Positions 54,901 to 64,000 of a stretch of 64,000 bases of DNA are shown here, piece by piece (within the stretch, counting starts at the first letter, position 1; each line of letters begins with the position of its first letter). Location of the stretch: NCBI GenBank assembly GCA_018881555.1, contig JACAXG010000075.1, positions 3,702,477 to 3,766,476 on the forward strand, given 5' to 3'. The stretch comes from Amblyornis subalaris. Taxonomy: Eukaryota; Chordata; Aves; Passeriformes; Ptilonorhynchidae. The position numbers and the translations under genes are program-made. The notes under the pieces are model-generated. The model saw nothing but the letters and a program-made list of their open reading frames with translations, was not told the DNA's origin and did no database searches.

Positions 54901-57900
54901 AAGAATGTGGTCATACCTAGTCAATTAAAACAGCATTCTTTAGCGCTTCCCCGGCTTTCTGCTGAGACCCAGGCAATGCTCTCTGCTTGCTGCGAGGCCA
55001 GCAGTGCAGGAGCAGCCTTCATCAGTCTTTGTTAGCATGGTGAGCTGCCTTGATGAACAGTTCATTAACCAGGAGAGGCAGAATCAGTCTTTTAATACAC
55101 TTGCTATAGCGGCTAGGCCCTGACAGTGAGCAGAAAACCTCAGGAGGTTTGTCTGAGCTCTAAAACCTTGCTGCTGCTCTGAAACGAATCTTTCNCCCTC
55201 CTTGCACAGGCCTTTGGGTAGCAGCATTCATTAAAATGCTTCTTTACTAGTACAGTGTATGTAGGATTTCACGGTTCAAACACAACAAATGGGACAATAA
55301 CATACACACTTGAGAAGAAACCTGTTCTGACTCTTCCAGGCATCTCTCAAGGTTCACCGTGGTATTAATTGTTTCATTGTAAAATGCGTAAGATTGAGGT
55401 AACAGTTAAAACAAATAACCGGAGGCATCTGGCAGCGCGTGGATCCCTGGCACGCCGTGCGTCGGAATGGGGCAGACGTGTTCCCAAGCAGTTCAGGCAC
55501 GCTCGTCGGGAGCTTCAGAGGGTGAAAATTCACTAGGAACAAATCAAAGTCTGTGGTTTTTTTCCCCTGGGGTGTTGGGAGGGGAGAGGGGAACAGGCCA
55601 GATGAATCCGTACTTGCTGTAGCTGCAGATCTGAGAGCTCAATTTCTAGCAGGAGTAAAACCTGAGCTATTGCAGGATCCACCTTAGGGCTCAGCGTGGA
55701 TTTATGCTGCAGCAAGCACACGGGGATCATTTGTTACTCTCCTCCTTCCACCCGCCTTCCCTGCTTCTGTTAGCAAAAGATTAGTTTGGGGCAGGGGGGA
55801 GTTACTGTTTCAGCCAAGGAGGTGAAGCAGCCAGTAGTGGAGGCTTTGGTGCTCTCATGTAGAGCCTGATCTCTTGTTCATCCAAGTCCTCCAGGAAATG
55901 AGAAACATAAGCTGCAGGTATGTCAGTGCATATATGCAGAGCGCTGCGTTTCTGGAGCGCCTGGAACACGGAGGCCTCTGAAACCCTGCACTCCTCCTCA
56001 AAATGGCTGCCAGATGTGTTGGCTCTACTGAATTCCCCGGAGCCTGACACCAGAAATGCTGAGGTTATTACCAGCTTGGTTCTTGCTGTGTTCTTCCCTC
56101 AGTCTTCCAGGCACAGTGTTGCAAGAGCGAGCGTGACCCCGGATGGCTGCAGTACCTGTGGAGGCTGTCGCTGGCACGCGGGCGAGCTCGGGGCAAGGCT
56201 CGCCGGGACTCTGTTTAAACAAAGGAAGTGTGTTTGTTTTTACAGTTCAGGCTTGGGAGCCTGGGCTGGGATCCTGTGCCATTTCCCTGTGCTCGGAGCA
56301 AGATTCTCGAGGAAGACAGCCTCTCCCTTTGCTGCAAAGCACAGCTCTTCCTGGCAAGCACTTATGCATCTTACCCTCTCTGGCTTGTTGGGGCTGGAGA
56401 CTTTGGAAAGCTTAACTTGGATTTGGTTTGATATTTGTCTGTAGGTGCAATAAACAGTATAGAGACTCCTGCCATTAACCACGGTCTAGCTTCCCATGCT
56501 CGTGCGGCTTTCTTGAGCCAGTCTTATAAGCTACTGTACTGCTTGATCCCCTTGTAACCCAGTCAGTCCCAGTGGATCCTTGAAATCCATTTCCCAGTCA
56601 GTGGGAAATGGAACTTCCAGATTCTGCAATAGTGCGTCTGAGTGTTCAGCACAAAAGAATAGACTTGCTATGCAGCTGCCTCTAGCAAAAGTCGGGAGAA
56701 CTTTTAAAAGTATTATCTTAAGCCACACTGTGTGGTAAATGGCTGCTTTTCTGCCAGCAGGTACATTTTCCCTGCCACAGTCAGCAGTTTCCTCAAATAA
56801 CAAATCTTAATGATAAATAGGTGTTGGAAAGTACTTGAGTTGGTAGTAGGATCTGTAAGGAAAGTGTATCATCTAACATATGCTGCTCTGCCTTTTACTG
56901 AGGAAAAGTGTTTCTCGAAATAGTCCTCCTTACTCCTTCATCTAATTTGCTTTGGTTTATTTCTAGCATCAAAATGAGAATGTCATTTCGCTGTGATATA
57001 GTTTTTATAGTAAGTGCAGATCCATGTGAGTAGGATGTATCCTGTGCTTCGTAGCCAAGGCAAGCTGTNTATGGTGACACTTTTAGGAGTATTTGGGTTG
57101 TCTTAAGATAGAAGGTGGTTTCCACCATTAAGTAAATGTGCCCAGGGATGGAGCCCATGGGAGGTGGTGGGTAGACTTCATGGCAGCTCGTTCGGTTGGA
57201 CTCACTGCAAATCCAAGAGATGGAATTGCTTGCCTGTATGACTGTGCTTGCTGCACGGGAATCTGTGTGGTCTCACAAGGAGTAATCAAGTTATTTAAGG
57301 AGATGTGGTGTTGAGGGGGAGGCATGTGTGTGGCACACTAGTGAATCTTCCATTTATCTTTGCTGTTCAAGTCCAAGAGTGCTCTGAAACCGTGGAGCTG
57401 AGATGGGTGTCATGGAAGACTGGCTTCTTGAAGGTGTCTGGCTAAGTGGATGTATGGGGGAGCGAATCCAGGGAGCTTCACCATAAATAAAAGGAAGTGC
57501 CTGGGAGCGGAACTGCAGAGCTGCCCTGACTCGGGCTGTGTGTACGTGAGAAGAGTTCCAGAAATGACAGTAAATAACAGTAAAGCTTTGCTTTGTGTTT
57601 CTCTTGTAGCAACCCTCCGCTCAGCGAGGAGATGCTGCCGCCGGGGGAGTGGATGTGCCACCGCTGCACCGTGCGCCGCAAGGTAAAGCCGCTCAAAACA
57701 GACACGATCCCTGCCCTTCCAACTGGCCATTTGAAACCTGAGTCCTGTGGTTTATACCTTCCTCTCCACTTCATGTGTACTTACCCCACCAGAGCTGCTC
57801 TTTGTGCTCGCAGTTGCAAAGGGCTTTGTTAGGAACAGGCATAAAGAAAACTAAGGGGCCTTGGTGAGACCCTCATGATATTTTAACCTCACCACTAGGA

Positions 57901-60900
57901 GCTAAAACTGGAGTGCCTGATACATTCTTGTCAGTCTGTGCCTTTTAAACTGTTTTCCTTCCCTCCATTTCTGGAAAGGAGGGAGAGCTGAGGCACAAAG
58001 GAAATGGGAATGGCTCCTGTGCTTGAGGAGGTGAGCTGTCTACAGGGAGAACAGGAGTCACGTTAATGCAGCACTGCCATCAGGGCTGTGATTCTAGTTA
58101 ATATGTGTTTTTTAGAAGTGGGACTTCACAGCAGTTGCACATCAGCAGAGGGTGAAATCACTGTGAGTTATGATTTCCTGGGCTGTTGAACAGGATGGGG
58201 AGGAGATGATTGGGCAAGGTTGTGGCTTGTCTTTTTTTTGCCTTGATGCTCTTTCTCCAGGAAGCTGTCTTGCACAATGTAAACATCTTATTGCTGTGAC
58301 CACGTAAGGCAGTGTAGCAGAGGGTTTAGAAACTGCACCAAGCTATCTAGCAACTGTTCCCTTGAAGTGACACCCAAAACAGATTGGAAGAAAACTGTGT
58401 GCTCAGCCTTTTGTTCCTGAAGTGATTGCCTTGTTATGTTTCCACGGTACTGTTCAGCCATCTGCCAACAATAAAAATGAAGGTCACAAATCGAAAAACA
58501 AATAATAAAGTAAAGAGAGAAAAGGAAAAAAATCCCCAACTTTTCTGTATTAAAAATTACCTGAAAACACTTTTCTCCCTTTGCAGACCATGTTAGTGAT
58601 CTAGTTAGTTAGCAGTGTCTAGTGGTTAGTAGTGTAGATTGGTTCCTCCATACAGGTGATGCTGTCAGGCACTGGAGCAGCACACAGTTGCACATCCTAG
58701 GCTGTGCAGCATCCCTCCTCTTGCAAAATGGATCTTGTGGTGATGGCAATGTGTAGTTTTCCTCTGCTGCCATTCTGCCTGCTCACCTTGTTCAAGATTC
58801 CTGTTATCAGGAGATAGCAGAGTGTTGTTTGTATATTGTGCTTGCATTCTCCATCTGACCTTCTCAGCCCATCATGGGTTTGTATGCAGTGCCAGGGTTA
58901 GTAGACTGCATCAACAGTGAACAGTCTGCAGTGGAGTTTCTCAGTGTTGGTAGCAAAGGAAACAGTTGTCTGATTTGTCAAGTGTTTAGGACTAGATGCT
59001 GTGAAATGTTGTCCTGATCTGGACTCAAGCATGGCTACCCTGAAAGGAGAGACACATGGTAATGTTCTTCCCCACGCTTGGTTCTCTTCAGCTGTTCTGT
59101 CACCTCTACCTTAGCTGCCATCAAACTGCTAGATCAAGGCTTTAATGACTTCATGGGGGAAGATGTAGTGAGTGGCTGGAGCGTTTTCAGATGCTGTTTG
59201 TCTTCAAATCACATATTTGTCAAGGTTGATGTGTTTTGTTTGTGGCCTCCATGATAAGCCTGCCTATTCATGTCGTGCAGAAGCGAGAACAGAAGAAAGA
59301 GCTGGGGCAGGTAAATGGATTGGTGGACAAATCTGGGAAAAGGACCACCTCCCCCACCAGTGACGCAGACCTGTTGGACAGGTCTAGCAGCAGCATCAGG
59401 GCTAATGCGCATGCCAGGATCTTGGAAAGGAGAGCGAGCCGGCCTGGCACTCCCACATCCAATGCCAGCACCGAGACCCCCAACTCAGAACAGAATGATG
59501 TCGATGAGGACATAATTGACGTGGATGATGACTCTGCCATTGCAGAAATGGACTGTGGGCAGCCCCAGCTGAAGCGACCCTTTGAGCTTCTTATTGCTGC
59601 TGCCATGGAAAGGAACCCAACGCAGTTCCAGCTGCCGAATGAACTGACCTGCACCACAGCACTTCCAGGTGAGCGGTGGCTAGTCTGGTGTTGGTGAAGA
59701 TGTCTGTAGATGCATCCTGCTGCCATCTTTCCTCTTTTCCCTCTTGACTCCGTGGTAGTTGTGGCTCCAGTGGTGCTCACTGGTGGAAGCAGAGGGTACA
59801 GAAGTACCGCTGGCTCTCGTCCAGCTGCCCAACAGCAGGTGCCTTCCACATCTGAGCTGTTGGGACAGTGCAACTACACACCACGTCCATCAGAACTTGT
59901 GATAGATGCTTGCTGTTCTCACCTTGGTCTAGATCATCAATCTGAAAAAAAATCAGTTGTCAAAATACTTAATTTTTGATTTATGATACAATAATACAGT
60001 AGCAAAGTAAAATGTATAGGATGCCACTGAAATGATGAAGTATAAAATACATCTGTTTTTAAAAAGTCTCTGTCACTTAAGGCTAGGTTTAATGGTAGAA
60101 AGGTTCCTTAAGCAGCAGTCTTTGCCTTTCCTGTCTCTCTCTGTCTGAGATGATTATGTGTATCTACCAGAAAACAAATCTCTGCTATGTAGATAACCCA
60201 AAGCCTTTTAAAATTTACATTTCAGGTACTAGTAAGAGGAGGAGAAAGGAAGAAACCACAGGAAAGAATGTTAAGAAAGCACAACACGAGTTAGACCACA
60301 ACGGTTTGGTTCCCTTGCCGGTGAAAGTCTGCTTCACATGCAACAGGTACTTGACTCTTCTAGGGAAGCTGTTTGGTGTAGCTGCAGCCATCACAGGAGC
60401 AAGTTCTTGCTGAAAAAAGCAGATGACCTGTTCCCTTTTCCATTCTCCTTCATTACTTACAATCCTCTAAACAACTGGGGGAATAATCATCTTTGCTAAA
60501 TAATAGGTATTTAACCACAGCAAGTGTAGTTATGGCTGTAAAGGGTTTTAAAATGTAGCCTAAAGATTGACAAGATTGAGCCATTTTGTCTTCAGTGTTT
60601 TTCTGCTAAGAAATATTCTAAAGTGATGGTGGTTTAGTAAATGGAGATGTTTGTTTATGGTTCGTGAAGGAAGTATGCGAGGAGGTGACCTTTAGGAAAT
60701 AGAAATCCACTGAGAGATTTATAAGCCCAAGGCAAATAGCAGTATTGTGCCGAAATTGTAAATTTGAAAACCAGTACAAAATACTGATGGGTTTTGTAGC
60801 TGCATAAAAAAAATGCATAGATCAATCCCAACTCAAAATGTCAGTGAAAATGAAACCTTTATTTCAGGAACCCAGTCAGAGTGAGTTTTGGGAAGGGAGA

Positions 60901-63044
60901 TGGAGACTCAGGTGGGCTTTTGTAGAGAACAACTAATGACTTTGTTATAGAGCAAAGACTTCTTTAAAGCCTGGGAATTCAGATGTAGTCATTTTCTGGA
61001 GTTTGAGACTTGTTCTGAGAACATCTTGTTGACATACACGTCCCAACTTCACCCATGATTCCTCTGAGGAAACTTGTAATTACCTAAGTCTGAGATTTCC
61101 TTTTGATCTCTGAATTTTGCTTTAAATGAAGGCTTTTGCCTTGAGTGGGTCTTGAAGAAGGTCCCTATAGATCAAGTTACAAATCAGAATCCTAATTTTT
61201 GGTTCAAACAATAGGGTATAAACTGAAGTGGTTATCCAAGCTGAATGTTCTGTTTATACTCTGTACAGGGAATAAGATCTGGCCCTCTCTTTGCAGGAGT
61301 TGCAGAGTGGCACCTCTAATCCAGTGTGATTATTGCCCACTCCTGTTCCACATGGATTGTCTGGAGCCACCGCTTACTGCCATGCCTCTGGGTAGATGGA
61401 TGTGCCCAAATCACATAGAACACGTGGTGGTAAGCAGGACTATGATTGCAGTATGGTAACCGGATGCTGGAGTGGAACCTGGCAGGTCCATTAAAGGACA
61501 AAGCACAACAAATGTAAAACAGCTTCTGAGCTCTTACTGCTCCCTGTAACGCTTGTAAAGCTCCTGCTGCAAGCAACACTCTCCAAAGGAATATGATGCT
61601 GCTCTCTGCAATAAGATATAAAGATGGGGGAACTCCTTCCTGTAACTGAAGCTGACAGCTCAGATTGTGGCTCACTGACAGCTTGTCTAGTTTTTGACTG
61701 GACTCCTTAAGATCTAGATGAGCTTCCAGAACTGGGATACAAAGCAGCACAGTGCTACAAGTAGGGGAAGTAATTCTTTGCATGCTTAACCCAAAAAACT
61801 TTCATTCCAAGAGGGAGTTTTCATTTTTGGAAAAGCAGTGTACTTGAGACTTAAATACTCAGGAAACAGGGGGCTGAAACAAAGAGCTTGTGCCCAGACA
61901 AACTGCTTCTGAGAGCATTGATGCTGCTTAGTCGGCCTCTAAATGCTTTTGTATTCATCTCCAGCAATGTGCCCTTTAAGAGAAATGGTTAGTGCTGCAG
62001 CAAACAAATAGTCTAAAGCTGAGCTGATGCTGTACTGCCAGTGCTACGAGGCGTTATGAAAGTCTTAGGGTGCCTTAGAGTGACCTGCCGATCCCTAACT
62101 CCTGTGGCATTATCTGATCACCCAGCTGAACCAGAAGAACTTGACCCTGAGTAATCGGTGCCGAGTATTTGACCGGTTCCAGGACACCATCTCTCAGCAC
62201 GTTGTCAAAGTGGATTTCTTAAACCGAATCCATAAGAAANATCCTCCAAATCGCAGAGTTCTTCAATCAGTGAAGAGGAAAGGTCTGAAGGTATGTGTGA
62301 ACAAGCAGTGGTGGGTGAAAATCCCTGTGCGTGTATTTTAGTTTGGAAGGGAAACCTGCATACCCCTTGGGGCAGGAGGAAGAGGATGAGGTCTGAATGA
62401 CTGTACTGGTGAGAGGTCTGGGAGCCAGCAGTAGCTAGCTGTAGGATTTAAGAAGCTCTCCTTCCTTCAACCATAAGGCTCAATTATTACAAGTAAGCAT
62501 TTAAATCTAGCACAAGCATAGAAGGTACAATACAAAACCTCCTGAAGGTGGCCCTACAATCAGATTTGGGGCTGTATTCCCTGCCAGGATGCCTGAAAAC
62601 TGCCATACAGGCTTCCCTTGGCTGTTTTTTCATGATTTCTCTTATTCTGTAGCCACCATGTTGTATCAAAGTCATGCCTGACCTAAGGGAATAAACCCTA
62701 TTAATTTCAGCATGGCTACATCAATTTAAAGTACTCAGTCTTGATACTTCTAATGTTTTGTCTGCAGGGTTCCTTTGGGTGAGAGCTGCAAACACAAAGT
62801 GTAGTGCTGCTCAGGCACTTGGTTTAACTGTTCATTCTTGAGTAATTGTTCTCATGTGTGATCTTCTTTCTCCACAATGTAGGTTCCTGACGCTATAAAG
62901 TCCCAATACCGGCTTCCACCCCCGTTACTCNCGCCTGCAGCAATTAGAGATGGCGAGCTGATCTGTAACGGGATCCCTGAGGAACCCTTGCAGAAGCACC
63001 TTTTGAACACTGAGCACTTAGCCAGCCAGACAGAACAACAGGAG
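42975..63044 (+). CDS. PHF12: PHD finger protein 12 (Pf1), 3'-partial
   Basis: Nuclear chromatin factor that links Sin3/HDAC and TLE co-repressors to chromatin. Exons: 42975-43040, 43360-43541, 57610-57682, 59281-59668, 60226-60346, 61297-61429, 62126-62290, 62883-63044; all are GT-AG and in phase, giving 430 codons of a roughly 1000-residue protein. Seen: PHD1 (residues 59-102), a basic/acidic linker with [11 protein letters not shown], the [23 protein letters not shown] segment (Sin3-interacting region in mammals), PHD2 (272-316) and [15 protein letters not shown]. The start matches the family ([13 protein letters not shown]); a nearby upstream ATG (42971) and a stronger internal one (42987) exist. 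The Ser/Pro-rich middle and the C-terminal FHA-like region lie beyond the right edge. The n bases at 62240 and 62931 are first codon positions. Confidence 0.97.
43041..43359 (+). other. PHF12 intron 1
   Basis: CpG-rich first intron carrying the YY1-type site at 43095-43103; it ends with a TG-rich tract (tctgtgtgtgcatgtgcag). Confidence 0.7.
43360..57682 (+). CDS. PHF12: PHF12 exons 2-3: first PHD finger
   Basis: Exon 43360-43541 encodes the basic lead-in and [16 protein letters not shown]. It splits the TGC codon before CNPPL, which resumes in exon 57610-57682. Zinc ligands C59, C62, C71, C74, H79, C82, C99 and C102 form the C4HC3 pattern; the GEWMCHRC end is standard. The 14 kb intron between them is the longest in the window. 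Confidence 0.95.
43542..57609 (+). other. PHF12 intron 2 (14 kb)
   Basis: No gene, RNA gene or clear transposon was recognised. Composition shifts from GC-rich (to about 44.0 kb) to AT-rich with many T and A runs: poly(T) at about 44830-44870 and A17 at 50446-50462. Two YY1-like motifs in opposite orientation lie at 44078-44128 (aatatggcgacc and gcgccattttgg). Small frames are isolated and show no homology that I know. Confidence 0.6.
50446..50466 (+). repeat. Poly(A) run with AATAAA
   Basis: About 17 A followed by taaag. It could be the tail of an old retroposed copy, but no body or target-site duplication was recognised. Confidence 0.5.
57683..59280 (+). other. PHF12 intron 3
   Basis: Unremarkable AT-rich intron; no other feature seen. 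Confidence 0.65.
59281..59668 (+). CDS. PHF12: PHF12 exon 4: linker and Sin3-interaction segment
   Basis: Encodes residues 108-236: [39 protein letters not shown], the acidic [15 protein letters not shown], and [20 protein letters not shown]. It is slightly shorter than the mammalian exon after ADLLDRS. It ends in phase 1 (CCA G). Confidence 0.94.
59669..61296 (+). other. PHF12 introns 4 and 5 (with exon 60226-60346 between)
   Basis: Outside the exon the sequence is AT-rich intron with no recognised element. Confidence 0.6.
60226..61429 (+). CDS. PHF12: PHF12 exons 5-6: second PHD finger
   Basis: Exon 60226-60346 ends with CFTCN and exon 61297-61429 continues [20 protein letters not shown] to [13 protein letters not shown]. 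Ligands C272, C275, C287, C290, H295, C298, C313 and H316 fit an atypical C4HC2H arrangement in which the last ligand is histidine, as in mammalian PHF12. Confidence 0.95.
61430..62125 (+). other. PHF12 intron 6
   Basis: No feature recognised. Confidence 0.6.
62126..63044 (+). CDS. PHF12: PHF12 exons 7-8: conserved region after PHD2
   Basis: Exon 62126-62290 encodes [20 protein letters not shown] to QSVKRKGLK. Exon 62883-63044 encodes [16 protein letters not shown] and [16 protein letters not shown] to TEQQE. The 592-base intron between them shows nothing else. The next expected exon (family sequence WLCSVVALQ) is not in the window. Confidence 0.93.
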
Positions 63045-64000
63045 GTAAATGAAGTCAAATGCTTGGACTCTGTGTGTGTAGTTGCTTTGGTACAAAGATC
63101 TTCTTCCACTTCAGTCATGATGGAGCAGTTGTCTAGGAAACCAATCTCAAGCTTGTGTCTGAAGGTGATAGCTTGTCTTGTCTCTGACACCCTTGCCCAT
63201 TAAAACTTCACTCTGACTTTCCAGGTGAGATGTAAAATTCCTCATTTGACACTTCAGTGAAGTGGTGAAATAGTATTCTGGCCTTAAGAATGGAGTTGAG
63301 AGCTTTCTGTCTAGATGTCATCTTTATTTCCTGGCCGAGGGCAAATACTGTGCACTTTGATTATGTTAGGTTGCTCTCTGACACATTTATTTTTGTTACC
63401 GTCCCATTTCTGGGCTGCTTTTTATTGCGAATGGAATTGGACGTGTAAATCAAGGTCAAATGAGTGTTTAAATCTTGTATGAAACTTCTGGCCAGATTCC
63501 ACAGTGTGAAGGCATGTTGAGCTGCAATCAGTGAAGAAGTCAAGTCTTTNTATTAGCTCAGACAGGGTTCTCCCATGTGGCAGGTGCACATCCACTGTGG
63601 AGTTTAAAACTTTGAATAAATCTTTTGGTCTTCGTCCACTTTGTGTAAAAGGAAAGTGCTCTCCACCACAGCTTTCTACTCCCTATACCTGAGGTAGAGC
63701 AGTATTTCTTTCCAATATGTGGCAGATTAAGTTGGAGGATTGTATTTGGCTAGAAACCCAAATTAGTGAAAGGTGTGTTTGTAACCAGCTAAAGAGTNGC
63801 AGCACTTAACAAGTGAAGAGCAGGAGTCTGGGAGTCAGCCCCTCTCTACCCTGTCCCCACCATGAAGATAAAGAGTAATTTTGGTTGCGCTTTTATACCT
63901 CTGGACAAAATTTTCTCCTAATTGTAGATGAGCACCAGAGCAGATGCTGTAGTTCCAGGCTGCATCGGAGCAGTCAGCAGCTGGATTTCCTCGAGCTGGG
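63045..64000 (+). other. PHF12 intron 8, start only
   Basis: Begins with gtaaat. No acceptor followed by the expected next PHF12 segment appears before the window ends. Confidence 0.7.

Noticed and set aside
63045..63203. Continuation of PHF12 past 63044 (reads CVVAL, superficially like the family's SVVAL)
   Set aside because: The family sequence after TEQQE begins W-L-C-S, whereas here a gtaaat donor follows and the next residues do not align. The short similarity looks accidental.

Overview
The window is vertebrate nuclear DNA, most likely from a bird. Four multi-exon genes with canonical GT-AG introns can be assembled by eye, and two 3' ends of CR1 LINEs, the dominant retroposon of birds and reptiles, are present. 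The first 43 kb is compact and GC-rich: many introns are under 100 bases and minisatellites are frequent. This is typical of an avian microchromosome. Gene order and orientation, MYO18A(+) PIPOX(-) SEZ6(+) PHF12(+), match the conserved block on human 17q11.2 read in the opposite direction. In chicken this block lies on chromosome 19 (from memory). About 70 isolated single-base n calls are scattered through the sequence.

Layout. 1-20.4 kb holds the 3' two thirds of MYO18A: the second half of the motor domain, the IQ neck, the coiled-coil tail and two alternative last exons. 21.4-23.9 kb is PIPOX, complete on the minus strand in 8 coding exons (392 aa). 23.9-27.5 kb is the head-to-head spacer between PIPOX and SEZ6; its right end carries a tandem GC-rich promoter array, a GCC repeat and a REST-like (RE1) element just before the SEZ6 start codon. 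27.6-42.0 kb is SEZ6, complete in 17 coding exons (963 aa), with a 7.5 kb first intron. 42.2-43.3 kb is a CpG-island promoter with NRF1, CRE and YY1 motifs. 43.0-64 kb is the first 8 coding exons (430 codons, both PHD fingers) of PHF12, which runs off the right edge. The 14 kb second PHF12 intron is much more AT-rich than the sequence to its left.

The genes do not form a pathway. MYO18A is a non-motor myosin adaptor, PIPOX a peroxisomal flavin oxidase, SEZ6 a neuronal CUB/Sushi membrane protein and PHF12 a Sin3-linked chromatin reader. Every reconstructed splice junction keeps the reading frame, and that is the main internal proof of the models.

I found no mobile defence system, CRISPR array or other wholly new system. 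The points most worth checking are the SEZ6 promoter (RE1, tandem units, GCC repeat), the long alternative last exon of MYO18A, the degenerate peroxisomal signal of PIPOX, the altered switch II of MYO18A, and several AT-rich islands that look like noncoding regulatory elements.
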